DNA of 64,000 nucleotides from Desulforhabdus amnigena (lineage in GTDB: Bacteria > Desulfobacterota > Syntrophobacteria > Syntrophobacterales > Syntrophobacteraceae): assembly GCF_027925305.1 (NCBI RefSeq), contig NZ_BSDR01000001.1:1081001-1145000 (forward strand). The letters run 5' to 3'. This document shows, piece by piece, positions 42,165-51,380 of the stretch (position 1 is its first letter; each line of letters opens with the position of its first letter). The notes beneath the pieces are model-generated. The model made no database searches, was not told the DNA's origin, and saw only the letters and a program-made list of their open reading frames with translations. The translations under genes were made by a program, and so were the position numbers.

Positions 42165-42479
42165 GGAAATGAATTCCCTCGCATTGCCAGGTCTGAAGCC
42201 GGTACACGGCGATGGAAGCCCTCACACCACTAGAAGCTCTGCAATCCAAATTCAAAAAAAAGTCCGTTCGCAGGCAAGATTTTCCTCTTATCTTCTTCCT
42301 TAGGGAATTTCCTGCAAAAAGACTTATCGAGATCGATTCATATCTTCGGTCAGGACCTGATTTTCAGATTATTGTTCCGAATATTTCTCGAAAGGAAAAG
42401 ACCGAATGACTTGCAGAGGATTTCAAGACGAAAAGCAAAGTAAAATCGGTAGGATATGAGCCTTGGGGAATAGATCGAT
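42165..42479. other. Gap between the SwrB-like gene and the flgF promoter
   Basis: 315 bp, somewhat A/T-rich. No open frame with a ribosome binding site, no copy of the repeats found elsewhere. A binding site for an NtrC-type activator would be expected here but none can be identified by eye. Confidence 0.4.
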
Positions 42480-42962
42480 TCAACGACTGGAGTACATCTT
42501 CTTAAGGTTCAGAATCAGCTCTACTTCTCCGAGCGGTTTCTGCAAGCGTTTGGCAATGGCTTCCGCCGCAAGCCCCTTATTGGCAAGTTTGAAGACCTTA
42601 TCATGGTCATTGCCCTTTGGAGGAGCAAGAGGCGCAGGGTTATTGACAACCGCCACGGATTGTGCCCCTTCAAGACGTTTGCAGACCTTCTCCGCTTCAT
42701 TCAAACGATCATCCAATTTAGCCAGGATGTTTTGGAGCAGCATCTTTCTCTCATGAAGATTTGCATCGAACTCCGTGGTGATAGCGGTGGTTTCTTCAAG
42801 TATTTTTTCCAAAGTCTGAATGAGTTCCTCCGCCCCGTCCAGGGGCCGCGAACGTCTCCCGAGAAGAAGGAACAACAGAATAATGAGCCCCACGTCCAGA
42901 ATGATCTGCAACATGAGTGTAAAAGACATTTGGCTGCCGAACCAGCTTTGGAAAATTTCCAT
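42480..42962 (-). CDS. SwrB/DUF2802-like membrane-anchored flagellar protein
   Basis: 160 residues. N-terminal transmembrane helix (LMLQIILDVGLIILLFLLLG), then a coiled coil (LIQTLEKILEETTAITTEFD, LLQNILAKLDDRLNEAEKVC), a Pro/Ala linker, and a C-terminal helix-turn-helix-like end with LANKGLAAEAIAKRLQKPLG. This is the layout of DUF2802 and SwrB-like proteins found next to fliA in many genomes. SwrB promotes assembly of the FliM/FliN ring in Bacillus. Role here is inferred from family and position. Confidence 0.75.
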   Translation of the reverse strand: MEIFQSWFGSQMSFTLMLQIILDVGLIILLFLLLGRRSRPLDGAEELIQTLEKILEETTAITTEFDANLHERKMLLQNILAKLDDRLNEAEKVCKRLEGAQSVAVVNNPAPLAPPKGNDHDKVFKLANKGLAAEAIAKRLQKPLGEVELILNLKKMYSSR

Positions 42963-42981
42963 TCATATCTCCGGTTTTCGC

Positions 42982-43707
42982 TCACAACCGATCCAGCTTG
43001 ATGATCTTGATCAATCGAATTCTACATTGAGGCAGCGTGTTTTTAAGATGATCGGCCAAAGCATTCTGCAAAATGTTTTCCCAATATTTATACGTGTTAC
43101 GCACCGGCGCCTGTGCGAGTAGGAATTTATAGATCACATCCCGCAGTAGAACATTGCCATGCGAAAAAAAAATATAGGATTCCCGGCCTTCAAGCGTCAA
43201 CTCCAGCTCAATGGAAACCAGATCTCTTTCCTCTTTGGACTGAGCCAGAAAAAAGAATTCCAGGTTTTCCACATACAACGGAACAGGAATCGGATATCTG
43301 ATTATATTGGCCCCATCAGATGCCACTCTCTTCGATTTTGCCAACCCCTTGGAACGCAAAAATACCACACAGGCGATTGCCAGACCTATCACCAGGAAGG
43401 CCACAAGCCAGACGAAAAGGATCTTCCAGACGAAAACAGGCCGTTTCAGACCAACCTCATGGCTGGAGGAGGCCGGTTCGAGTGAAGATTCACATTCGGA
43501 AGAGGATTCCCCCGACAAATCGGGCGTAAAATATGGATCCAGTTCAATGCTCACCGAATCCTCTTCATCCTCTGACGGTTCATCTATCTCAAGGGAAAAC
43601 CTTTCATTGGATGTTTCTTCCCCCTGAATCCCGACAAATTCCTCATCTAAATGCCTGCCTTCGGTAGATGCCTGGGGAAGTATTCTCTCGAATGCTTCAT
43701 CTTTCAC
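42982..43707 (-). CDS. FliL-like membrane protein with acidic N-terminal extension
   Basis: 241 residues. Residues 1-85 are highly acidic and Ser-rich (IDEPSEDEEDSVSIELD). One transmembrane helix (ILFVWLVAFLVIGLAIACVV) follows. The periplasmic part has SIELELTLEGRESYIFFSHG, LRDVIYKFLLAQAPVRNT and ILQNALADHLKNTLPQ, the topology of FliL C-terminal domains. A canonical FliL is at 54 kb, so this is a second member. FliL rings surround stator units; two MotB types and two FliL-like proteins may be related. GTG start. It lies between fliA and the SwrB-like gene. Confidence 0.75.
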   Translation of the reverse strand: MKDEAFERILPQASTEGRHLDEEFVGIQGEETSNERFSLEIDEPSEDEEDSVSIELDPYFTPDLSGESSSECESSLEPASSSHEVGLKRPVFVWKILFVWLVAFLVIGLAIACVVFLRSKGLAKSKRVASDGANIIRYPIPVPLYVENLEFFFLAQSKEERDLVSIELELTLEGRESYIFFSHGNVLLRDVIYKFLLAQAPVRNTYKYWENILQNALADHLKNTLPQCRIRLIKIIKLDRL

Positions 43708-43913
43708 CTTTTGAATTTTTCCTTCAATCGCATACAGTTTTTTTCATCAAAATAATCTTGAGGTTCCAGCCCATCCTCATGGGATCTTCCATACTCGTGC
43801 GCGTCCTTTCAATGAACTCCCATGGCCGGAACGGTCACAACGAAAAATGAAAAAGGCAAAGAGATGCAAGCCAATATGGAAAGCGGGAAACGCTCTTGAA
43901 AGGCGATGTTATT

Positions 43914-43942
43914 ATGAGCCATGAGCTATGAACCATGAGCCT
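43914..43942. repeat. Short direct repeat ATGAGCCATGAGC
   Basis: ATGAGCCATGAGC followed by TATGAACCATGAGCC in the 254-bp gap after fliA: three near-copies of a 7-bp (CATGAGC/ATGAACC) unit. Minor feature. Confidence 0.5.
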
Positions 43943-43961
43943 TTTTTCATATAAACTTCGT

Positions 43962-44849
43962 TCAAGAAACAGTCTGTTCACACCACTGATCCTGCAATCG
44001 GTCCGGAAGGTCTTCCCTCTTGAGCTTCCTTGCCAGCCGACTGCGCAGTTTTAGAATCGCTTTCGTATGAATCTGGGAAATACGCGATTCCGTGTAATCC
44101 ATGACCGCGCCGATTTCTTTCATGGTCAATTCTTCATAATAATACAGGGCCAACAACTGCTGTTCTTTTTTGGAAAGACTGCTGATAGCCTCTGCAAGGT
44201 GTTTCTTCAGTTCTGCCCGATACGTCTTCTGGAAAATTTCATCTGATTCCGAGGGCAACGTACCATTGATTTTACCTTCCCCCACCGCATCAAAAATGTC
44301 TTCGGGCACTAGAGAAATTCCCTTGATTTCATCCAATAGCTTGAAAAGTTGCTCACAAGAAATCCGGAGCTCGGCGGCAATTTCCTCATCCAGGGGAGCG
44401 CGCCCCAGTCTTTGTTCCAGGAGCAGACAGGTCTTGGAGAGCTCATTGCTTTTTTGACGGAGCGAGCGCGGCACCCAATCCATGGCCCGGATCTCATCCA
44501 ACATGGCCCCCCTTATACGAATCTTGGCATATGAAGAAAAAGAAATCCCCTGGCCGGGATCAAACTTCTCAAAAGCATCGATCAACCCAATCATCCCCGA
44601 ATTGATCAGATCATCTGCAGACACATGAGCCGGAAGTCTGGCAGCCAATCGCAGCGCCATATATTTCACGATGCCGGAATGCTTGATTATGGCCTCTTCT
44701 CGGTCCATGGATTCTTGAGATGCAGCGTTATACTGGGATGGGTAGCAATTTCTGCTCAAGAGCTGTGCGGGGCGTTGCATCTGAGAGGAATTCTTGCACT
44801 GAAGTTCTTTTGGCAACATAGGATTTTTCTTCATTCTGGGGTTATACAT
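43962..44849 (-). CDS. fliA: Flagellar sigma factor FliA (sigma-28)
   Basis: 295 residues. Sigma region 2: VKYMALRLAARLPAHVSADD, LINSGMIGLIDAFEKFDPGQ and ISFSSYAKIRIRGAMLDEIR; the AMDWVPRSLRQ motif is typical for FliA. Region 3 has LGRAPLDEEIAAELRI. Region 4 has LSKKEQQLLALYYYEELTMK, EIGAVMDYTESRISQIHTKA. It directs transcription from the GCCGATAA-type promoters listed here and is held by FlgM. An N-terminal extension of about 45 residues precedes region 2. The start overlaps the flhG stop by 8 bp. Confidence 0.96.
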   Translation of the reverse strand: MYNPRMKKNPMLPKELQCKNSSQMQRPAQLLSRNCYPSQYNAASQESMDREEAIIKHSGIVKYMALRLAARLPAHVSADDLINSGMIGLIDAFEKFDPGQGISFSSYAKIRIRGAMLDEIRAMDWVPRSLRQKSNELSKTCLLLEQRLGRAPLDEEIAAELRISCEQLFKLLDEIKGISLVPEDIFDAVGEGKINGTLPSESDEIFQKTYRAELKKHLAEAISSLSKKEQQLLALYYYEELTMKEIGAVMDYTESRISQIHTKAILKLRSRLARKLKREDLPDRLQDQWCEQTVS

Positions 44850-45729
44850 TCAATAACCTTTTCCAAAAAAACTGAATGGTTCCCTGGTTGATACGAGGAG
44901 GAATCTTTTCAATACGATTGGCAACCATGTGAAAGGCTTTCGAGGCGGGTGAATTTGGAAAGAGATCCAGCAGAGGCCTCTGATGCAAAACCGCTTTTTG
45001 AATATTTGGATCGTGAGGAATACTCCCCAGATAATCCAAGGAGAGCCCATCCAGAAAGTGGTCCGCCACTTTGCTTATATTCCCGAAAATCACCTTTCCC
45101 GCTTTCTCATCTTCCACAGAATTCGCAAGGACCTTGAAATAACGCTCTCCATGGCGGGTGAAGAGCACTTTGATGAGGGCATATGCATCAGTGAGGGATG
45201 TGGGTTCGGGGGTCACTACCACGATCCTCTCCTGAGCCGCCAGATTGAAATAGAGGACCGTATCGGAAATGCCGGCTCCCGTATCGATGAGCAGAATATC
45301 GATCTCCGTTTCCAGGTCTTCCAGTAATTCGAGGAAGAGCAGTTTTTGTTCGTCGGAGAGTTGAGTCAGTTGCTGCACCCCGGAAGATGCCGGCATGATA
45401 CGGATATTGCCCGGCCCTCTCACCAGGACTTCGCTGAATTTCCTGTTGCCTGCAAGTACATGACTGACGTTGAACTTCGGTGTCAGCCCCAACAGAAGGT
45501 CTATATTCGCCAGCCCGAGATCGGCATCCATAATCAGCACTCGCTTTCCCAGCTGATCGAATGCCAGGGCCAGATTTACCACGATGTTGCTTTTTCCAAC
45601 CCCCCCCTTCCCACTGCTGACAGTCATCACACGTATCGATTGATGCCCGGGAGACAGGGGGTGCGAAAAAGAGCTTTTCCAGCGGGCTTCCCGCTCTCTT
45701 TTGCTACGCAAGCCCAATGCTTGATCCAT
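44842..45729 (-). CDS. flhG: Flagellar number regulator FlhG (MinD-like ATPase)
   Basis: 295 residues. Deviant Walker A SGKGGVGKSNIVVNLALAF, switch DADLGLANIDLLLGL, Walker B IDILLIDTGAGISDTV, and TPEPTSLTDAYALIKVL. FlhG limits flagellar number through FlhF and, in some species, the sigma-54 activator FleQ. The N-terminus lacks the DQA-x-LR motif for FlhF activation in its exact form but starts MDQALGLRSKRE, which carries it in essence (DQALGLR). AAAGGAG lies 4 bp before the ATG. Encoded between flhF and fliA. Confidence 0.93.
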   Translation of the reverse strand: MDQALGLRSKREREARWKSSFSHPLSPGHQSIRVMTVSSGKGGVGKSNIVVNLALAFDQLGKRVLIMDADLGLANIDLLLGLTPKFNVSHVLAGNRKFSEVLVRGPGNIRIMPASSGVQQLTQLSDEQKLLFLELLEDLETEIDILLIDTGAGISDTVLYFNLAAQERIVVVTPEPTSLTDAYALIKVLFTRHGERYFKVLANSVEDEKAGKVIFGNISKVADHFLDGLSLDYLGSIPHDPNIQKAVLHQRPLLDLFPNSPASKAFHMVANRIEKIPPRINQGTIQFFWKRLLNV

Positions 45730-45730
45730 A

Positions 45731-46834
45731 CTACTCCTTTCCATTCCGACCTTTTTTCGCAGGAAAGAGAAACGTGAGCAACCGTTTAGGAGTTGCCAAC
45801 TCAATGTCTTCGGGAACCTGCTGCCCTGTCCCCAGATATGAAACAGGATAAGGAAAACGAAGAAGCTGATTGATGATGGAACCAATGCTGAGCGTTTCAT
45901 CAATCTTGGTAAATATGAAGCTATGTATGTTCATAGGGTGGAAATGAATGATGGTCTGCTTCAGATCACTGTCTTTCACCGTAGCGCTCAGAACGAGAAA
46001 GTGCCGAATGTCATCCATATTCCCAAAAACAGCCTGGAGATCCTTGATATGATCCGGATTTATGAAATTCTTTCCACTGGTATCCACCAACACGACATCG
46101 TGGTGCCCAAACTGCATTCTGGCATTGCGCAGTTCCGCATTGGTCTGGACCACCAGGAAGGGAATGTTGAGGATGTCTGCATAGGTACCGAGTTGATTCA
46201 CTGCGCCGATGCGGTAGGTATCGACCGAAATGATACCGACCTCAAGATTCCGCTTTATTTTGAGAAAAGCGGCCAACTTGGCCAGACTGGTGGTCTTCCC
46301 CACGCCTGTAGGCCCCACAAAGGTAAAGGTGTGGGGCGCTCCGATATTCGGAGGAAGATCATGGAAAGGACGAGAAAAATTGATTTTTTCCAGAAGCTTC
46401 CTGCAAAATCCCTCCATGACCCTGCGCTTGTCCAGGCATTCCATCTTCATTGCGCTCAGCACATCGTTCAAAAGGACATAGCAATGCTTTTCATCCAGTC
46501 CACGAACTATGAGGCTGTGGTAGACTTCCGCAAGCGGTTGTTGCATCTGCAATTTGCTGTAGTAGTCCTTGGATGAAATGAGCATGGACAAAAAGCTTTT
46601 GATTTCCTCGATATCATTTCGTGAATGCAGATCCAATCCATCTACCGGTGCCGGTTTGGCAATGAGAGGTTCCCCCCTGTCCGGTTCAGCAGCAGCCGTC
46701 ACCTCAACGTAGGTTTCCATCGGAGAAACAGTCACCTTCCTGTTTCCGAGGATGAGCGCATCCTCACCCAGTTCTTTCCTTACCTGGGCCAGGGCCTCGT
46801 TGACAGTGGAAGCTTTGAAAGTCCTAATTTGCAT
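45731..46834 (-). CDS. flhF: SRP-type GTPase FlhF
   Basis: 367 residues. N-terminal B domain (MQIRTFKASTVNEALAQVRK, ELGEDALILGNRKV), N domain and G domain with FVGPTGVGKTTSLAKLAAFL, ISVDTYRIGAVNQLGTYADI, VLVDTSGKN and FTKIDETLSIGSIINQLL. It sets polar flagellar position and recruits the first basal-body parts, so a polar flagellum is predicted. Start overlaps the flhA stop by 11 bp. Confidence 0.95.
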   Translation of the reverse strand: MQIRTFKASTVNEALAQVRKELGEDALILGNRKVTVSPMETYVEVTAAAEPDRGEPLIAKPAPVDGLDLHSRNDIEEIKSFLSMLISSKDYYSKLQMQQPLAEVYHSLIVRGLDEKHCYVLLNDVLSAMKMECLDKRRVMEGFCRKLLEKINFSRPFHDLPPNIGAPHTFTFVGPTGVGKTTSLAKLAAFLKIKRNLEVGIISVDTYRIGAVNQLGTYADILNIPFLVVQTNAELRNARMQFGHHDVVLVDTSGKNFINPDHIKDLQAVFGNMDDIRHFLVLSATVKDSDLKQTIIHFHPMNIHSFIFTKIDETLSIGSIINQLLRFPYPVSYLGTGQQVPEDIELATPKRLLTFLFPAKKGRNGKE

Positions 46835-48926
46835 GCGTGAGCCTGATTATCCCGATGGATTGAATTTCCAGATGTCCGCTCAATTCATTGTGGCTGAGCA
46901 CGACGACGTCGGACAGAAAGCGTTCCAGAAGTTTCTTCAAATGCCTGCGCACCATGGGCGAGCAGAGGATTACGGGATGAAACCCCATATTCAGAACCTT
47001 CTTGACTTCAACATTGGTCGCTTGGATGAAGGATTTCAAAAAATCGGGCTCCAAAGCCAGGAAGGCTCCCTGGTCCGTTTTCTGAATGCTTTTGCTGATC
47101 CGCTCTTCCAAATCCTGCTGTAGAGTGAGAACCTTCAGTTCCCGTCCCTCCCCTTCATACGGCCTGGTGATCGTACGCGCCAGGGCCTGACGCACATATT
47201 CCGTCAATATTTCAGGATCCTTGACGATAGCGGCATGATCCGCCAGGGTTTCGCACACGGTCTGGATGTCCCGTATGGAAACGCGCTCCCGGATAAGATT
47301 CTGCAATACCTTCTGAATGCTTCCCACGGACAGGAGACCGGGGACGAGCTCTTCAATCAGTTTCGGCTGAGATGCAGCCAGGTTGTCCAGAAGATTCTGA
47401 GTTGTCTGGCGGCTCAGGAGTTCGTCGGCGTGCCTCTTGAACAGCTCCGTCAAATGGGTCGCTGCAATGGTGGAAAGGTCAATGACCGTGTAGCCCTTTC
47501 CCACCGCCGACTCATATTCTTTCTCCGGGATCCAGACTGCGGGAAGACCGAAAGTGGGATCCTTGGTGGGAACTCCCTTGATATCCTGGAAGCTGTCCCC
47601 CGAACTGAGGGCAAGATAATGCCCGATCATCAGTTCACCTTTGCCAATGACGTTCCCTTTGAGCAAAACCCGGTATTCGGCGGGCTTGAGCTGCAAGTTG
47701 TCGCGCACATGCAATGCAGGCACGATGATCCCGTATTCCATGGCCAGCTGTTGTCTGATGGCCTTGATGCGGGGCAGCAGATCCCCTTTTTGTGACTCAT
47801 CCACCAGAGGAATCAATCCGTAGCCCACTTCCAATTCCAGGATGTCCAAAGGCGGAGGAAGTTCCCCGAATTCAGGGGGAGATGCCGCCTGAGCCTGCTC
47901 CTGGTCCTCTTTGGGAACCTCGCTCTTTTCCTTTCTCTTCAACAGGGCCAAACCGGCATACAGGAGCCCTGCCCCTACCAGGATCAAGGGAATGGCAGGG
48001 AATCCGGGAACCAGCGCAAGTACGCAGAGCATTGCACCCGCTATGACGAGCGGCTTGGGTTGTATGCTGAACTGTTCCCCGAAGGCCTTTCCCATTCCCA
48101 CGTTCGATTCTGCCCGGCTTACCAGTATGCCTGCCGAAGACGAGATGATCAGTGCAGGAATCTGTGAAACCAGACCATCGCCGATGGAGAGCAGAGTGTA
48201 GTTTTTCAAGGCATCCACGATGTTCATGTGGTTTTGGAGAACTCCAATGGTCAAACCGCCGACGACGTTTATAAATGTGATGAGAATCCCGGCGATGGCA
48301 TCCCCCCGCACGAACTTGCTGGCACCATCCATCGTGCCATAAAAGTCGGCTTCCCTTCGAACCTCCTCTCGCCTACGGCGCGCTTGTACATCACTGATCA
48401 TTCCCGAATTCAGATCCGCATCGATGCTCATCTGTTTTCCGGGTAGAGCATCCAGAGTAAACCGCGCAGTGACCTCAGAGATTCGCTCGGTACCCTTGGT
48501 AATCACCATGAAGTTGATGATCACGAGGATGACGAACAGGATGAAACCAACGGCGTAGTTTCCTCCGACGACAAATTGACCGAAGGCATTGATGATGTGA
48601 CCCGCGGCAGCAGGCCCCTCATGGCCTCGTAAAAGGATCAGGCGCGTACTGGCGACATTCAGGGCCAGCCGAAAGAGGGTCGTGATCAGAAGAACGGAGG
48701 GAAAAATAGCGAAATCCAGGGGCTTTAGAGAATAGACGGCGGTCAGCATAATGACCAGGGAAGAAGCGATATTTACAGCCAGTAACATATCCAGGAAAGT
48801 GCTGGGCATGGGCAGAAGCATGACGGATAGGATCATCACGACCCCGAGTCCCATCATGGCATCGCTGTCGGATGCGCGTTTGAGGCGCTCCATGAATGAA
48901 TTCATTGCAGAACCGGACGCTTGCAT
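46824..48926 (-). CDS. flhA: Flagellar export gate protein FlhA
   Basis: 700 residues. N-terminal membrane part with about eight helices (MMGLGVVMILSVMLLPMPST, LAVNIASSLVIMLTAVYSLK, GHIINAFGQFVVGGNYAVGF) and the conserved cytoplasmic FHIPEP loop around RISEVTARFTLDALPGKQMS and DADLNSGMISDVQARRRREE. The C-terminal cytoplasmic domain binds chaperone-substrate pairs (YGLIPLVDESQKGDLLPRIK). Intact and of usual length. The gene overlaps flhF and follows flhB by 7 bp. Confidence 0.97.
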   Translation of the reverse strand: MQASGSAMNSFMERLKRASDSDAMMGLGVVMILSVMLLPMPSTFLDMLLAVNIASSLVIMLTAVYSLKPLDFAIFPSVLLITTLFRLALNVASTRLILLRGHEGPAAAGHIINAFGQFVVGGNYAVGFILFVILVIINFMVITKGTERISEVTARFTLDALPGKQMSIDADLNSGMISDVQARRRREEVRREADFYGTMDGASKFVRGDAIAGILITFINVVGGLTIGVLQNHMNIVDALKNYTLLSIGDGLVSQIPALIISSSAGILVSRAESNVGMGKAFGEQFSIQPKPLVIAGAMLCVLALVPGFPAIPLILVGAGLLYAGLALLKRKEKSEVPKEDQEQAQAASPPEFGELPPPLDILELEVGYGLIPLVDESQKGDLLPRIKAIRQQLAMEYGIIVPALHVRDNLQLKPAEYRVLLKGNVIGKGELMIGHYLALSSGDSFQDIKGVPTKDPTFGLPAVWIPEKEYESAVGKGYTVIDLSTIAATHLTELFKRHADELLSRQTTQNLLDNLAASQPKLIEELVPGLLSVGSIQKVLQNLIRERVSIRDIQTVCETLADHAAIVKDPEILTEYVRQALARTITRPYEGEGRELKVLTLQQDLEERISKSIQKTDQGAFLALEPDFLKSFIQATNVEVKKVLNMGFHPVILCSPMVRRHLKKLLERFLSDVVVLSHNELSGHLEIQSIGIIRLTHAN

Positions 48927-48933
48927 TCGCTCT

Positions 48934-49998
48934 CTATTTTGTGCGTGTTTGCTTTTGTTGGTAGACGTAGGCCAGCACTTTGGCTACGGCTCGATACAAA
49001 GAAATCGGAATGGTCCCCTCAAGTTTCACTTCCTGATACAAAGCACGTGCCAATGGTGGATTTTGAATTACAGGGACTCCATGTTTTCGCCCCACTTCGA
49101 TGATCTTCCTGGCGACAAAATCGACGCCTTTTGCGACGACTTTAGGTGCTTCCATCTGCTGCTTGTATTGGAGGGCGACTGCGTAGTGGGTCGGGTTGAC
49201 GACTATTGCCGTAGCCTTGGGGACTTTGGCCATCATGCGTTGTCGCGCGAGGGCACGCTGGATGGAACGAATGCGCGATTTGATCTGCGGGTTGCCTTCC
49301 GACTGCTTGTGTTCTTCCTTCACCTCCTGTTTGGTCATCATGAGATCCTTCCGATGCTGCCAGGCTTGATAACAGTAATCGGCGATGCCCAGAACGATCA
49401 TGATGAGAGAGACTCGAACCAAAAGTTTCAGACTCAGATGTCCGAAGACTTCCAGGATCTGTGGCAGTTCCTGCTGCACCATGGGGAGAAAGAGATCCTC
49501 ACCATCCCTGAATACACTGTACACGACCCAGCCCACGATCATGATCTTGAGAATCGACTTCACCAACTCTATGAGAGAGCGTATCGAAAAGATCTGTTTC
49601 AGACCTTGAAAGGGGTTCAGTTTCGAAAACTTGGGCTGAACGGCCTTCAAAGAAAAGTTCAAGCCTCTGGTTTGTATTATATTGATTCCGACAGCGATCA
49701 GGAGAATGGAAATGACCGTGGGAGCAATCATGGTAAAGAAATGAATCAATACATGCCCCATGGATTCTTTTACGGACGGGAGTGTCAGTGTTGAACTGAA
49801 CCCTTGACTCCAGAGTTCCCTGAGCATTTGTCCAAACTGATCAAAAATGACACCGTTGCTCAGATAAAGGACCATCCCTCCCCCCAATAAAACGGCAGCA
49901 GAGTTCAGTTCCCTGCTCTTGGGGATTTGTCCCCGTTCTCGAGCCTCGCGCAACTTTTTTTCTGTGGGTTTTTCACTCCTATCCTGTCCACCTGACAC
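48934..49998 (-). CDS. flhB: Flagellar export switch protein FlhB
   Basis: 354 residues, four transmembrane helices and a cytoplasmic C-terminal domain with the autocleavage motif in AIVVNPTHYAVALQYKQQME (cut between Asn and Pro). N-terminus DRSEKPTEKKLREARERGQI is diagnostic. It switches export from hook to filament substrates together with FliK. GTG start with AGGAG 8 bp upstream. Follows fliR by 90 bp. Confidence 0.97.
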   Translation of the reverse strand: MSGGQDRSEKPTEKKLREARERGQIPKSRELNSAAVLLGGGMVLYLSNGVIFDQFGQMLRELWSQGFSSTLTLPSVKESMGHVLIHFFTMIAPTVISILLIAVGINIIQTRGLNFSLKAVQPKFSKLNPFQGLKQIFSIRSLIELVKSILKIMIVGWVVYSVFRDGEDLFLPMVQQELPQILEVFGHLSLKLLVRVSLIMIVLGIADYCYQAWQHRKDLMMTKQEVKEEHKQSEGNPQIKSRIRSIQRALARQRMMAKVPKATAIVVNPTHYAVALQYKQQMEAPKVVAKGVDFVARKIIEVGRKHGVPVIQNPPLARALYQEVKLEGTIPISLYRAVAKVLAYVYQQKQTRTK

Positions 49999-50088
49999 GA
50001 AAAATGCTCCTGAGCTCTCGTCAAAAAACCTGCCTTGTCAATTTTTTGTCCCAAAAAACCTTGATATTAGAGGCGGGCAAGGAATCTC

Positions 50089-50859
50089 CTATCCGGTGAT
50101 CACGCGAAGGTACTCCATGAGTTGCATGAGGAATTGACCCGTTGCAGCTCCCCACACGGAAACGGAAAATCCCATAAAAAGGAGCCCCAAGAATATGGTG
50201 AGAGGAAAGCTTGTTGTAAGTATGTTGATTTGAGGAGAAAATTTGGCAATCAAGCCCAATGCGACATTCATGAGCATCAGCACGATGAGCACGGGTGCGG
50301 CTATCTTGAGGGCGATCACGAACAGGTACCCCGAGAGGGCGACCATTCGGGAATAAGTGAGATGCTTTAAAAAGAATCCGCCCATGGGAATTGTTCTGAA
50401 GCTTTCCACGATGGTCTGAATGATCATGTGATGTCCATCGAAACTGAAAAGAAGCAAAACTGCGAGCAAATTGAACCATCTGCTGAGGACCATCACCTGT
50501 GCGCCGCCTTGCGGGTCAACGACCTGTGCAAATCCCAACCCCATCTCCACACTGATTATTTCTCCCGCCAAATGAAAGGCCGCCAGCACCAAAAGCATGG
50601 ACAGAGAAAGCACCATTGCCAGGAGGATTTCCCCTAGAACAACCAGAACAAAGGCCACAGGTTCCAGGGGCAGAGGGGTGACCACGGAGCGGAGAAAGGG
50701 GAAAAAAAAAGCTCCCAGAGCCAGGGATACGCCAGCCTTCACCATATTCGGAATCTGTCCTCCGGTGAAGAGCGGGATCATGAATAAAAGGAGGCTGATC
50801 CGGAGCAAAATGGAAAAAAAGATTGCGATTTCATTAATATCGATATGAAAAGTCGTCAC
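50089..50859 (-). CDS. fliR: Flagellar export apparatus protein FliR
   Basis: 256 residues, five to six transmembrane helices: FFSILLRISLLLFMIPLFTG, FVLVVLGEILLAMVLSLSML, GEIISVEMGLGFAQVVDPQG, with FAGEIIG-like AGEIISVEMGL conserved. Ends LMQLMEYLRVITG. GTG start. Separated from fliQ by 241 bp holding a 143-bp repeat, unusual inside the normally tight fliPQR block. Confidence 0.93.
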   Translation of the reverse strand: MTTFHIDINEIAIFFSILLRISLLLFMIPLFTGGQIPNMVKAGVSLALGAFFFPFLRSVVTPLPLEPVAFVLVVLGEILLAMVLSLSMLLVLAAFHLAGEIISVEMGLGFAQVVDPQGGAQVMVLSRWFNLLAVLLLFSFDGHHMIIQTIVESFRTIPMGGFFLKHLTYSRMVALSGYLFVIALKIAAPVLIVLMLMNVALGLIAKFSPQINILTTSFPLTIFLGLLFMGFSVSVWGAATGQFLMQLMEYLRVITG

Positions 50860-50950
50860 TCCCTCTCACCTCTTCCCGAACCGATTTTCGCAATAGAGCC
50901 ATCGCACGAAAGATTCTCAACCCAAAATTTGAAAACCGGAGAGAATGCTT

Positions 50951-51093
50951 AGGGAGTGAGTCGCTCTTGAAATCCCCGTTTACCACGGAGGCACAGAGAT
51001 CAAGGAGGAGCTCCATAAGAATTCCAAAATCTTCTCCGTGCCCTCCGTGTCTCCGTGGTGAATAACGGGATATTGGAATCCGCTGACTCCCTC
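50951..51093. repeat. CACGGAG-type repeat, family B, copy inside fliPQR
   Basis: Reverse orientation to the 26.8-kb copy: GGGAGTGAGTCGCTCTTGAA, ATCCCCGTTTACCACGGAGG, AAGAATTCCAAAATCTTCTC, CGTGTCTCCGTGGTGAATAA and CGGGATATTGGAATCCGC. About 143 bp, non-coding, between fliQ and fliR. Confidence 0.88.
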
Positions 51094-51100
51094 ATACCTT

Positions 51101-51370
51101 TCACCGAATCCACTGAGGAAAGTTTTGCAGGATTTCTCTCAGAAACTGAGCCATCTCGTTCAACATCCAGGCCCCGAAAAAAAGCAGCGCCAAAAAAGTC
51201 ACGACAATCTTTGGAACAAAGGTGATGGTCTGTTCCTGGATTTGGGTGACTGCCTGAAAAAGACTGATCCCCACCCCCACAACCAAACTGACGAGAAGAA
51301 CCGGCATGCTGGTAAGAAGTGTAATCTCGATGGCCTCCCGGGCCAGGCCTATAATAAAATCAGAAGTCAT
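51101..51370 (-). CDS. fliQ: Flagellar export apparatus protein FliQ
   Basis: 89 residues, two transmembrane helices: LAREAIEITLLTSMPVLLVS, LVVGVGISLFQAVTQIQEQT, then FVPKIVVTFLALLFFGAWML. A textbook FliQ. Start choice: AGGAG lies 6 bp before the ATG at 51370; the frame extends ten codons upstream into the fliP end without support. Confidence 0.94.
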   Translation of the reverse strand: MTSDFIIGLAREAIEITLLTSMPVLLVSLVVGVGISLFQAVTQIQEQTITFVPKIVVTFLALLFFGAWMLNEMAQFLREILQNFPQWIR

Positions 51371-51380
51371 GGCTCGCTCC

